From a bacterium (GTDB lineage: Bacteria; Patescibacteriota; Patescibacteriia; Patescibacteriales; VMTK01): a stretch of 33,919 nucleotides of DNA. The stretch's first letter is position 1. Each line of letters begins with the position of its first letter. The position numbers and the translations under genes are program-made. Where the stretch lies: NCBI GenBank assembly GCA_030693295.1, contig JAUYAT010000011.1, forward strand, positions 1 through 33,919, read 5' to 3'. This document shows positions 14,827-22,391 of this stretch, piece by piece. Under the pieces are notes generated by a model. It had not been told where the DNA came from, made no database searches, and was given only the letters and a program-made list of their open reading frames with translations.

Positions 14827-15384
14827 ATGCGCAGAATTTGGAGAAGAGCACAACCTAAACCGGAAAAAAGATTTCGGATTAACGAACAAATCAAAATTCC
14901 GAAAGTTTTTTTAATTGACGAAAACGGCGAAAATGTCGGCGTAGTTGACACCCAGAAAGCGTTAGACATGGCGAGAGAAGCCGGCTTTGATTTGGTGGAA
15001 GTTAACCCGAAAGCTTATCCTTCAGTCGTTAAAATTATGGATTACGGCCAATTCAAATATGAAAAAGACAAGCAAGTCCAAAAGCAAAAAACAAAGCAGA
15101 AAAAAACCGAAACCAAAGGCATAAGGCTGTCTGTCCGCATCAGCAAGCACGATTTTGATTTTAGAGTTGAACAGGCCAAGAAATTTTTGGCGAAAGGCAA
15201 TAAACTAAAGCTGGAATTATTGCTTAAAGGCCGCGAGCGCCAGCATCCGGGCAAAGCCGTTGAAATTATTAATAGCTTTACGGACGCCTTAAGGCAAGTT
15301 GAGGGTTTAAATATTGATGTTGAGCAAGACTTGACAAAAATGGGGGGAAAGTTTAGTATAATATTAATTAACAAAGGTCAGTAA
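14827..15384 (+). CDS. infC: Translation initiation factor IF-3
   Basis: 185 residues, typical of IF-3. It binds the 30S subunit, prevents premature 50S joining and checks the start codon. The N-domain hallmark RINEQIKIPKVFLIDENGEN is present with VDTQKALDMAREAGFDLVEV. A lysine-rich linker follows (KQVQKQKTKQKKTETKGIRL), then the C-domain RISKHDFDFRVEQAKKFLAKG and GKAVEIINSF. It heads the conserved infC-rpmI-rplT cluster. The ATG at 14827 is the first in frame; there is no obvious Shine-Dalgarno. Confidence 0.95.
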   Translation: MRRIWRRAQPKPEKRFRINEQIKIPKVFLIDENGENVGVVDTQKALDMAREAGFDLVEVNPKAYPSVVKIMDYGQFKYEKDKQVQKQKTKQKKTETKGIRLSVRISKHDFDFRVEQAKKFLAKGNKLKLELLLKGRERQHPGKAVEIINSFTDALRQVEGLNIDVEQDLTKMGGKFSIILINKGQ

Positions 15385-15397
15385 CAAACCAAGGGAT

Positions 15398-15418
15398 CAG
15401 GTTTTCGCCTGTTTTTTT
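15398..15418 (+). terminator. Weak terminator-like hairpin after infC
   Basis: cagg (15398-15401) and cctg (15408-15411) form a short stem followed by seven T residues. Lying between infC and rpmI, it may partially stop or attenuate transcription into the ribosomal protein genes. Confidence 0.45.
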
Positions 15419-15449
15419 ATTAATTTAAGGAATTTCAATTCCGCGCAAT

Positions 15450-15523
15450 ATCTGCGTAGTAATCTGCGTTAATTCCGCGTTAAAACGGTTGTCCGCGGAT
15501 TGTACGCGGATTACTACGCGGAT
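15450..15523. repeat. Large imperfect hairpin in the infC-rpmI spacer
   Basis: The left arm (about 15450-15480, atctgcgtagtaatctgcg then ttaattccgcg) is nearly the reverse complement of the right arm (about 15493-15523, ccgcggattgtacgcgg then attactacgcgga). Each arm is made of ATCCGCG-like units. It could fold into a stem of about 28 bp in the leader of rpmI, so it may be a regulatory structure or a repeat element. Confidence 0.65.
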
Positions 15524-15554
15524 GGGTCGCTGATAATAATAAGTTGAAATTAAT

Positions 15555-15752
15555 ATGCCAAAAATTAAAACGCATAAAGCTACCAGTAAACGTTTTACCA
15601 TAACAAAAACCAAGAAAGTAAAGCGTAGAAAAGCGGGGCAGGGCCACTTTAACGCCCGAGAATCCGGGGTAATTACGCGGCGCAAACGCCGCGATGTTAA
15701 TGCCGATAAAGGCAGCGTCAAAACCATTAAACAATTAATGCCATACAATTAA
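15555..15752 (+). CDS. rpmI: 50S ribosomal protein L35
   Basis: 65 residues, the normal size. The start MPKIKTHKATSKRF and the basic core KKVKRRKAGQGHFNARESG are typical of bL35; a family-like KRRDVNADKGSVKTIKQLMPY end follows. It is the second gene of infC-rpmI-rplT and precedes rplT by 74 bases. Confidence 0.96.
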   Translation: MPKIKTHKATSKRFTITKTKKVKRRKAGQGHFNARESGVITRRKRRDVNADKGSVKTIKQLMPYN

Positions 15753-15790
15753 AATTTTAAAAAATGCTTCAAATACAATCCTAATAATCA

Positions 15791-15822
15791 TAATAATCCT
15801 AAATATCTTAATAATCCTAAAT
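15791..15822 (+). repeat. Short direct repeat before rplT
   Basis: taataatcctaaat occurs at 15791-15804 and 15809-15822, an 18-base period, with a partial copy just upstream (about 15777-15788). It is an A/T-rich spacer with no clear function. Confidence 0.5.
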
Positions 15823-15826
15823 AAAT

Positions 15827-16189
15827 ATGTCTAGAGTTAAACGAGGAACAACCCATGTTAAAAAACGAAGAAAATTGCTCAAAAAAGTCAAAGGTTTTAA
15901 ATGGGGCAGAAAAAAATTAATACGTTTGGCTAAAACCGCCGCCACCAAAGCGGGAGCGCATGCTTATGTCGGCCGCAAAAAGAAAAAAAGAACTAATCGC
16001 GGGCTTTGGCAAATTCAAATTAACGCTTTTGTCAGAGAGCATGGCTTGCCGTACTCAAAATTTATCAATGTTTTAAAAAAGAATAATATAGAGTTGGACC
16101 GAAAAATTTTAGCTGATTTAGCGGCGAACAATAAAAAAATACTGGCGAAGATAATAGAGCGGTGCGAAAAAAATGATTTGACTAAATAA
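15827..16189 (+). CDS. rplT: 50S ribosomal protein L20
   Basis: 120 residues, typical of bL20. The start MSRVKRGTTHVKKRRKLLKK, then GFKWGRKKLIRLAKTA and the C-terminal LWQIQINAFVREHGLPYSKF are diagnostic. L20 binds 23S rRNA early in 50S assembly and in several bacteria represses its own operon through the leader, which makes the hairpins between infC and rpmI noteworthy. The usual RNA-contacting basic N-terminal arm is intact. Confidence 0.96.
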   Translation: MSRVKRGTTHVKKRRKLLKKVKGFKWGRKKLIRLAKTAATKAGAHAYVGRKKKKRTNRGLWQIQINAFVREHGLPYSKFINVLKKNNIELDRKILADLAANNKKILAKIIERCEKNDLTK

Positions 16190-16206
16190 AAAATTCATGA
16201 TATATT
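16178..16206 (+). promoter_or_regulatory. Predicted secG promoter overlapping the end of rplT
   Basis: TTGACT (16178-16183), a 17-base spacer and TATATT (16201-16206). The start site would be near 16213, giving a leader of about 24 bases to secG. Confidence 0.6.
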
Positions 16207-16236
16207 ATATTTCATCCTCTTCTCTCACTATCCACT

Positions 16237-16455
16237 ATGAAAATAATACAAATTGTTCAATTGACTATAGCGGTATTGCTGATAGCGGCGATCTTATTGC
16301 AAAATAGAGGCGCGGGCCTTTCGGGCATATTCGGCGGCTCCGGCAATGTCTACCAAACAAAGCGCGGCATTGAAAAAACTTTGTTTATCGCGACTATTGT
16401 TCTCGCCATATTATTTTTTCTTATTTCTTTCGCCAGTATTATCTATAAAGGATAA
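16237..16455 (+). CDS. secG: Preprotein translocase subunit SecG
   Basis: 72 residues with two membrane helices (about 2-20 and 48-68) joined by the conserved loop NRGAGLSGIFGGSGNVYQTKRG. SecG assists the SecYEG channel in exporting unfolded proteins. It is followed 6 bases later by a peptide-binding protein gene with which it is probably co-transcribed. Confidence 0.93.
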   Translation: MKIIQIVQLTIAVLLIAAILLQNRGAGLSGIFGGSGNVYQTKRGIEKTLFIATIVLAILFFLISFASIIYKG

Positions 16456-16461
16456 GATTAA

Positions 16462-18423
16462 ATGGACTCATCTAATAATTCCAAAATTATTTATTTTTTA
16501 AATAAAGCAAGAAAAACTTTATCTAATTTTAGTTTGTCCGCTAAATATTTAAGCGGGCGCGGGCTCGCCTCGCTGAAGCTCTGGCGAAGCGGGCAAGTAA
16601 ACTTTGACAAAAAGCTGGTTTTTTCATTATCTAAGGCAAGAGTGCCGAATTTCAAGCAGCTTAAATACATTAAAAAATTCTTAAACCGGCAAGAAATTTG
16701 GATTATCGGCATTTGCTTTGCCGTGATTATTGTTAATCTGTTTCTTTTAAGCGCGAGATTTCTGCAAGCCCATCTGCAAACCGTGCCGATCAGCGGAGGA
16801 GAATATACTGAAGGGCTGGTAGGGGCGCCGAAATATATAAATCCGCTATACGCGAACGTAAGCGATGTTGATAATGATATTGCCGGCCTGGTCTTTTCGT
16901 CATTATTCAAGCATGACGGCAATGGCGAATTGGTAAATGACTTGGCTGAAGAATATAAAATAAGCGGCGACAATAAAATTTACACCTTTAAAATAAGGCA
17001 AGATGTAAAATGGCACGATGGCAGCGACCTGACGATTGATGACGTAATTTTTACCTTTAACGCCATTAAAGACAGCCAGTATAAATCGCCTTTAAGGGCA
17101 AGCTTCGGCGGCGTTGAGATTAAAAAGATTGATGAAGAAATTATGGAATTCACTCTGAGCGAACCGTATGCCGCCTTTTTGGAATTATTAACTTTTGGAA
17201 TTTTGCCGCAAAACTTATGGCAGCAAATCCCGCCCGGCGCGGCGAATCTGGCGGAATTAAACTTAAAGCCTGTCGGCTCCGGCCAATATAAATTCAAATC
17301 ATTGGTCAAGGACAAATCCGGAAATATCAGATCTTACAATTTAGTCGTTAACGACAGCTATTACGATAAGGAGCCGCATATAGAAAATTTAAACTTTAAA
17401 TTTTTCCCCGGCTTCTCCGAGGCGGCGGCGGCTTTAAATGAAGGCCTTGTTGACGGCATCAGTTATTTGCCGAGGCAAATCAAAGAAGAAATAATAGCGC
17501 AAGACCATTTGAATTATTATCAGCTAAACCTGCCTCAATTAACCGCGCTATTTTTTAACGAACAATCCGATTCGGCTCTGAAAGATAAAAAAACGCGCCA
17601 AGCGCTCTCAATGGCAATTGATAAAAACAAAATAATCAGCCAAATCTTAAATGACGAGGCGCGGCTTGCGGACAGCCCTATCTTGCCGGACAGTTTCGCG
17701 TATAACCCTGAAATAAAAAAATATCAATACGACAAAGAAGCCGCGGCTAAATTACTGGATGAGGCGGGCTGGATCGCGGCGGAAATAACAGACGAAGATA
17801 TTGCCAAAGCGAAAGATGACGCTAATTCGGATGATGAAAATAAAAAGAAACAAGCGGAAGCCAAATTAGCCATGGGCAAAGGCAAGTGGCGAAGTAAAGA
17901 TAATAAATTTTTAACCGTTGATTTAACCACGGTTGACAACAAGGAAAACAACGAAGTGGCGAAAATTATTAAAAATTTTTGGCAAGAGCTTAACATTAAA
18001 ACCAACGTTGAAATTATCGCCGCCAGCCAAATTCAGAATGATATAATTAAGCCTAGAAATTTTACGGTATTGCTTTACAGCATAGTTGTCGGCGCCGATC
18101 CCGACCCTTATGTTTTTTGGCACTCGTCTCAAATCAACGAAAGAGGCTTAAATATCACTAATTACAGCAACAAGGAAGTTGACCAATTGCTGGAAGACGC
18201 GCGCTTAACCAATGATATAGAAGTTCGCAAAGAAAAATATAAAAAATTTCAGGAAATTATCGCGGAAGACGCGCCGGCTTTTTTCCTCTACAGCCCTGTC
18301 TACACTTACGTCCAGGCGAAAAAAATCAAGGGGTTCGCGGTAAACATCATCTTGATGCCGCGCGACCGTTTCGCTAATATCGCCGACTGGTATGTGAGTA
18401 CGGGCAGGAAGATAATTTGGTAA
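16462..18423 (+). CDS. Family 5 extracellular solute-binding protein (oligopeptide/dipeptide type), membrane-anchored
   Basis: 653 residues. This is the substrate receptor of a peptide-type ABC importer (SBP_bac_5). Instead of a lipoprotein signal it has a ~78-residue cytoplasmic lead and one membrane helix (about 79-99, IWIIGICFAVIIVNLFLLS). The binding domain starts at EYTEGLVGAPKYINPLYANV and includes YTFKIRQDVKWHDGSDLTID, the classic family signature, and KTRQALSMAIDKNKI. A charged insert near residues 440-475 (EDIAKAKDDANSDDENKKKQ) is unusual. No peptide permease or ATPase genes lie nearby, so the partner is elsewhere or it acts alone. A palindromic element sits in the N-terminal coding region. 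Confidence 0.9.
   Translation: MDSSNNSKIIYFLNKARKTLSNFSLSAKYLSGRGLASLKLWRSGQVNFDKKLVFSLSKARVPNFKQLKYIKKFLNRQEIWIIGICFAVIIVNLFLLSARFLQAHLQTVPISGGEYTEGLVGAPKYINPLYANVSDVDNDIAGLVFSSLFKHDGNGELVNDLAEEYKISGDNKIYTFKIRQDVKWHDGSDLTIDDVIFTFNAIKDSQYKSPLRASFGGVEIKKIDEEIMEFTLSEPYAAFLELLTFGILPQNLWQQIPPGAANLAELNLKPVGSGQYKFKSLVKDKSGNIRSYNLVVNDSYYDKEPHIENLNFKFFPGFSEAAAALNEGLVDGISYLPRQIKEEIIAQDHLNYYQLNLPQLTALFFNEQSDSALKDKKTRQALSMAIDKNKIISQILNDEARLADSPILPDSFAYNPEIKKYQYDKEAAAKLLDEAGWIAAEITDEDIAKAKDDANSDDENKKKQAEAKLAMGKGKWRSKDNKFLTVDLTTVDNKENNEVAKIIKNFWQELNIKTNVEIIAASQIQNDIIKPRNFTVLLYSIVVGADPDPYVFWHSSQINERGLNITNYSNKEVDQLLEDARLTNDIEVRKEKYKKFQEIIAEDAPAFFLYSPVYTYVQAKKIKGFAVNIILMPRDRFANIADWYVSTGRKIIW
16563..16594. 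repeat. Palindromic element inside the peptide-binding protein gene
   Basis: gctcgcctcgct (16563-16574) pairs with ggcgaagcgggc (16583-16594) with one mismatch and two G-U pairs. The core cgctgaagctctggcg matches 13 of 16 bases of the perfect palindrome at 18533-18548, and both are followed by GGGCAA. It encodes part of the cytoplasmic lead (about LASLKLWRSG), where an in-frame insertion would be tolerated. Confidence 0.6.
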
Positions 18424-18439
18424 TGGATAATAAAACTTC

Positions 18440-18523
18440 GGGGATGTGGCGGAATTGGTAGACGCGCTAGCTTCAGGAGCTAGTGGCAGCAATGTCGTGA
18501 GAGTTCAAATCTCTCCATCCCCA
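18440..18523 (+). tRNA. tRNA-Leu (CAG)
   Basis: Acceptor ggggatg/catcccc, anticodon stem ctagc/gctag with loop ttcagga (anticodon CAG), a leucine-type variable arm and T arm gagag-ttcaaat-ctctc. Discriminator A, followed by cct, so CCA is not fully encoded. It lies 16 bases after the peptide-binding protein gene. Confidence 0.95.
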
Positions 18524-18532
18524 CCTTCGCTT

Positions 18533-18548
18533 CGCCGAAGCTTCGGCG
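18533..18548. repeat. Perfect 16-bp palindrome after tRNA-Leu
   Basis: cgccgaag (18533-18540) and cttcggcg (18541-18548) form an uninterrupted palindrome. It is related to the element inside the upstream gene at 16563-16594. No T-run follows, so it is not an ordinary terminator. Confidence 0.7.
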
Positions 18549-18602
18549 GGCAAAGCCCACAAAACCAATAATTATAAAAAATTAACAAAACAATAAAAAC
18601 TT

Positions 18603-20417
18603 ATGATTACAAAGTATAAACCTCTCGCCTCAAGCCGAGGCGGGAGAACAACAAAAACACAAACAATTAAAACCAACGTCAAGCCGATTGCCCGGCCTTT
18701 CAGAAGCGTCCGAGCGAAGCCGGAGCATATCATTGATTCCAAAAATAAATTAAGAATAATGTGCTTGGGCGGGCTTGAAGAAGTCGGAAGAAACATGACC
18801 GTGATGGAATACGATGATGATATTATTATTATTGATATGGGACTGCAGTTTCCGGAAGAGGATATGCCCGGCATTGATTATATTATTCCGGATATTTCGT
18901 ATTTAAAAAATAAAGCCGACAAAATCCGCGGAGTGATTATTACTCACGGGCATTACGACCACATCGGGGCGATTCCGCATTTAATCGGCCAACTAGGCAA
19001 TCCGCCGATTTTTACGGGAAAACTAACCGCCGGCTTGATACGCAAGCGCTGCGAGGAATTCAGGCAATGCCCTAAATTAAATATCGCCGAAATCAATGAA
19101 ACTTCAAGCATACAGCTTGGCAAGATGTTTAAAGTTGAATTTTTGCGCGTCAACCATTCTATCCCTGATTCTTTCGCTGTTGTTGTCAATACTCCGATAG
19201 GCGTTATTATTCATACCGGAGATTTTAAAATTGATTATTCGCCGGTTAACGACAAGCCGGCGGACTTGAACAGAATCGCCCAAATCGGCGGCAAAGGGGT
19301 TCTTTTTTTGATGTCCGATTCCACCGATTCAACTGAATCGGGCTATCAGATTTCAGAATCGTCAATCGGCGATGAGATTGACAAGTTATTTGAAAAAATA
19401 ACCGGCCGCATTATTATCGGCACTTTCGCGTCCCAGTTAAGCCGCATCCAAAAAATATTTGATTTAGCCCATAAACACGGAAGAAAAATTTATCTTCAAG
19501 GAAGAAGCATGAACGGCAATGTGGAAATCGCGCACCAAATCGGTTATCTTAAATTTAATCCGCGCATTTTAATCCGCGATGCCGAGCTTAGGCAATCGCC
19601 TGATGATAAAATTATTATTTTAGGCACAGGCGCCCAAGCCGAAGCCAACGCTTTTTTAATGCGGGTGGTCAACAGGGAGCACCGCCTTATTTCTTTAAAG
19701 CCGGGTGATACGGTTATTTTTTCCTCATCAATCATTCCGGGCAACGAGCGAACCATCCAGAACTTGAAAGATATGATAGTGCGCCAGGGCGCGAAAGTTA
19801 TCCATTATATCATGATGGATGTGCATGCCGGCGGACATGCCAAACAGGAAGATTTAAAATTAATGATGCGTCTTTTAAAGCCCAAGTATTTTCTGCCCAT
19901 AGAAGGCAGCCACTATATGCTGCGCGCCCACGCCGAGCTGGCCGAGCAAGTCGGCATAGCGAAAGAAAATATTTTCGTGGCTGACAACGGGCAAATTATT
20001 GAATTTTCAAAGCGCGGCGAGGAAACCGTCGGCCGGCTTACCGAAGAAAAAGCGCCGACCGACTATGTTATGGTTGACGGGCTCGGCGTCGGCGATGTTT
20101 CAAACATAGTCCTGCGCGACCGCCGCGTTATGTCCGAGGACGGCATGATTGTGGTTATCGCCACGATTGATTCAAAAACAGGCGAACCCATCGGCAACCC
20201 CGATATTATTTCCCGCGGCTTTGTTTATATGAAAGAGAACAGGGAGCTGATTGAAAGCACCCGCATGAGAGTTAAAAAAATAGTGAAAGAGCATGATCCG
20301 CGCGTTCCGGCCAATGACGATTATATTAAAAACAAGATAAGAAACGATGTCGGACAATTTTTATTCAGCAGAACCAAGCGCAGGCCAATGGTTCTGCCGG
20401 TGGTGATAAAAGTTTAA
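18603..20417 (+). CDS. rnj: Ribonuclease J (metallo-beta-lactamase exo/endoribonuclease)
   Basis: 604 residues. RNase J combines endonuclease and 5'-3' exonuclease activity and takes part in mRNA decay and RNA maturation. The metal-binding motif HGHYDHIG is intact, and GTFASQLSRIQKI (beta-CASP) and DVHAGGHAKQEDLK are typical. A ~45-residue basic, low-complexity N-terminal extension precedes the domain (starting about LRIMCLGGLEEVGRNM), and part of it is encoded by a palindrome. RNase Y is also in the window, the usual pairing in organisms without RNase E. The stop lies only 4 bases from the convergent livF stop, with no terminator between. Confidence 0.95.
   Translation: MITKYKPLASSRGGRTTKTQTIKTNVKPIARPFRSVRAKPEHIIDSKNKLRIMCLGGLEEVGRNMTVMEYDDDIIIIDMGLQFPEEDMPGIDYIIPDISYLKNKADKIRGVIITHGHYDHIGAIPHLIGQLGNPPIFTGKLTAGLIRKRCEEFRQCPKLNIAEINETSSIQLGKMFKVEFLRVNHSIPDSFAVVVNTPIGVIIHTGDFKIDYSPVNDKPADLNRIAQIGGKGVLFLMSDSTDSTESGYQISESSIGDEIDKLFEKITGRIIIGTFASQLSRIQKIFDLAHKHGRKIYLQGRSMNGNVEIAHQIGYLKFNPRILIRDAELRQSPDDKIIILGTGAQAEANAFLMRVVNREHRLISLKPGDTVIFSSSIIPGNERTIQNLKDMIVRQGAKVIHYIMMDVHAGGHAKQEDLKLMMRLLKPKYFLPIEGSHYMLRAHAELAEQVGIAKENIFVADNGQIIEFSKRGEETVGRLTEEKAPTDYVMVDGLGVGDVSNIVLRDRRVMSEDGMIVVIATIDSKTGEPIGNPDIISRGFVYMKENRELIESTRMRVKKIVKEHDPRVPANDDYIKNKIRNDVGQFLFSRTKRRPMVLPVVIKV
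18622..18646. repeat. Palindromic element in the 5' coding region of RNase J
   Basis: ctctcgcctc (18622-18631) pairs with gaggcgggag (18637-18646), nine of ten positions plus one wobble-type mismatch, around a 5-base loop. It encodes part of PLASSRGGRT in the basic extension. The GC-rich inverted design resembles the other palindromes in the window. Confidence 0.55.
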
Positions 20418-20421
20418 ATTG

Positions 20422-21123
20422 CTATTCGCCCAAATAAATATTTTTTATTCTTTGGTCGTTTAAAATCTCTTTTCCGCCAACAAAAACAATTTTCCCGTTT
20501 TCCATAACATAAGTTTTGTCCGCTATGGCAACGGCTTGTTTGGCGTTTTGCTCAACCATTAAAATTGAAATGCCTTCGTTTTTAATCTCAATAATTTTTT
20601 CAAAAATTTCCTTTCTTGTTTTGGGCGCCAAGCCCAAAGACGGCTCGTCTAAAAGCAAAAGTTCGGGATCTTGAATTAGGGCTCTGCCGATAGCCAGCAT
20701 TTGCTGCTGGCCGCCGGATAAAGTAAAAGCGTAGTCATCCTGCTTTTCTTTCAAGGACGGAAATTTATTGAAAACATCGGCTATGTTTCTTTTAATCAAC
20801 TCATCATTATTTAAACTGAAAGCGCCCATTTCCAAATTTTCCAGCACAGTCAAATCGGAAAAAACCTGCCTTCCTTGCGGCACATAGCTTATTCCTTCAT
20901 AAATTAAACTATGGGTTGGCAATTTTACAATATCTTTGTCTTTAAAAATAATTTTGCCGGAATAAATTTCAGCCAAATTAAAAACGCTCTTTAACAGAGT
21001 TGATTTACCGGCGCCATTGGGGCCGATTAAAGCCGCAATCTCCCCCGGCTTTATTTCCAAATCAACGCCGCGCAGAATTTCCATTCCATTGTACCCGGCT
21101 TTTAGATTAACTATTTTAAGCAT
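20422..21123 (-). CDS. livF: Branched-chain amino acid ABC transporter ATPase LivF
   Basis: 233 residues, the normal LivF size. It energises import together with LivG. Walker A GPNGAGKST (about 34-42), signature LSGGQQQ and Walker B LLLLDEPSLGLAP are intact. The LivF-type IALIGPNGAGK start and VPQGRQVFSDLTVLENL are characteristic. It is the last gene of the minus-strand liv operon, 9 bases after binding protein 1. Its stop lies 4 bases from the convergent RNase J stop. Confidence 0.93.
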   Translation of the reverse strand: MLKIVNLKAGYNGMEILRGVDLEIKPGEIAALIGPNGAGKSTLLKSVFNLAEIYSGKIIFKDKDIVKLPTHSLIYEGISYVPQGRQVFSDLTVLENLEMGAFSLNNDELIKRNIADVFNKFPSLKEKQDDYAFTLSGGQQQMLAIGRALIQDPELLLLDEPSLGLAPKTRKEIFEKIIEIKNEGISILMVEQNAKQAVAIADKTYVMENGKIVFVGGKEILNDQRIKNIYLGE

Positions 21124-21132
21124 ATTTCATCA

Positions 21133-22290
21133 CTAAAAAGAAACAATCTCTCCGTTTTTTACAGTTTTTGCTTCAACATTAGTTATAGCATCACCGTTTT
21201 GATCAAAGCTAAATTTACCAACCGCACCCTCCCAATTTTTTACCGTATAAAAATAATCCTTTATTTTATCCGTATTATCCCCAACTTTCTCTAATGCTTC
21301 ACCTAAAAGATACACCGAATCGTAATAAGTCGCGATGTAAACTGGTGGTATCGGGCCTTCAGTTGAACCATATTTTTCTTTGAATTTTGCCAAAACATCG
21401 CTTGCCTTAGGATTGCTTTCGTCAAACTTTGGCTGAGTAAATATTGCGCCTTCAACTAATCCTTTGCAGATAGGATCATAATATTTTAGTGCTTCTTCGC
21501 TAACTGTCACCTCGTTCGTATAAAGCATTGGACTATAATTTAACTCTTTCATTTGTTTAAGAATCAAAGCGGTTGTTTTATAAGTTTGAGCAACAAGGTA
21601 AAGTTGATTTACATCTTGGAACTTAGCTTTCGTAATAATCGTCCTGAAATCAGTTGCGCCCGAGCTAAATGTTTCATCCAACTTTATCATCCCACCCTGA
21701 GAAGTATAGTAATCTTTAAAAGCTTTTTTTAAGGTTTGCGGATAATCTAAATTTTCAGTAATTAATCCGATTTCTTTATCGTTATTTTTTATCGCAATTT
21801 TAGCGATTTCTTTAGCAGTATAATCATCTGAAGCTAAGTTTCTAAAAATATAATCGCCAGCATTGGTAATGTCAGGACTACCGGAACCAGGAGAAAAAAG
21901 AATGATTTTATTGCTCTCAGCTACCGGTGCCATCGCCAATGTCTCACTACTACAAAGACCGCCAATTACATATTTTATTTTGTCAACATTAATTAATTTG
22001 TTTATGGCGGTAACGGCTTGGCTCCCGTCGCATTTCCCATCTTCGTAAATGACTTCAAAATTTAAATTTTTGTGTGTGCTATTATAATCCTCTATGGCTA
22101 GTTTAAATGATTTAACGACAAACTCGCCATAACTCGCTGCTTCTCCACTAAAGGGAGCAACGAACCCAATTTTAATTGTAGTCAATTCGTTATTAGCGGC
22201 TTGCTCTTGGTTTTTGTTGGAATACCAAACAAATCCAATTATTAGGATTAAAACGACTACTCCGACAATGATTTTCGCGTTTTTTGTCAT
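21133..22290 (-). CDS. Branched-chain amino acid-type substrate-binding protein 1 (LivJ/LivK family)
   Basis: 385 residues from the ATG at 22290. The frame is open to 22395, but that would overlap livG and include a palindrome, whereas the start at 22290 gives MTKNAKIIVGVVVL, matching the paralogue at 26705 (MTKNAKIIIGAI). A membrane helix (about 6-22) replaces a lipobox; no cysteine follows it. The periplasmic-binding fold begins IKIGFVAPFSGEAASYGE, then YVIGGLCSSETLAMAPVAES and LFSPGSGSPDITNAGDY, typical of type I binding proteins. Ligand assignment is only by family and operon. A hairpin lies 12 bases upstream of the start. Confidence 0.9.
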   Translation of the reverse strand: MTKNAKIIVGVVVLILIIGFVWYSNKNQEQAANNELTTIKIGFVAPFSGEAASYGEFVVKSFKLAIEDYNSTHKNLNFEVIYEDGKCDGSQAVTAINKLINVDKIKYVIGGLCSSETLAMAPVAESNKIILFSPGSGSPDITNAGDYIFRNLASDDYTAKEIAKIAIKNNDKEIGLITENLDYPQTLKKAFKDYYTSQGGMIKLDETFSSGATDFRTIITKAKFQDVNQLYLVAQTYKTTALILKQMKELNYSPMLYTNEVTVSEEALKYYDPICKGLVEGAIFTQPKFDESNPKASDVLAKFKEKYGSTEGPIPPVYIATYYDSVYLLGEALEKVGDNTDKIKDYFYTVKNWEGAVGKFSFDQNGDAITNVEAKTVKNGEIVSF

Positions 22291-22301
22291 AAGTTTGCCT
22301 G

Positions 22302-22335
22302 CCCCGTAGTTCCGCCATTGGCGGATACTTCGGGG
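22302..22335. repeat. Hairpin upstream of binding protein 1, containing TCCGCC-ATT-GGCGGA
   Basis: ccccgtagttccgcc (22302-22316) pairs with the complement ending cttcgggg at 22335, with two mismatches. The core tccgcc-att-ggcgga belongs to the same palindrome family as the elements inside livG. On the minus strand it sits in the leader just before the start codon, where it could limit translation or stabilise the mRNA. Confidence 0.65.
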
Positions 22336-22356
22336 TAGATTATTATTTAATAATAA

Positions 22357-22385
22357 ATTATGCTTTGATTTTACCCCACCCTCAA
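22357..22385 (-). promoter_or_regulatory. Possible internal promoter for binding protein 1
   Basis: On the minus strand, TTGAGG (22385-22380), 17 bases and CATAAT (22362-22357). It would allow higher expression of the binding protein than of the membrane components, but both boxes are imperfect. Confidence 0.35.
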
Positions 22386-22391
22386 AAAAAG

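Noticed and set aside
14602-14889. 95-residue minus-strand frame over the two tRNA genes
   Set aside because: It is the antisense of tRNA-Leu and tRNA-Gly; its SGIEPPSLPWQ and WSRWESNPHA phrases are the familiar translation of tRNA complements.
18533-18548. Palindrome after tRNA-Leu as a terminator
   Set aside because: No T-run follows; it better fits the palindrome family seen elsewhere in the window.
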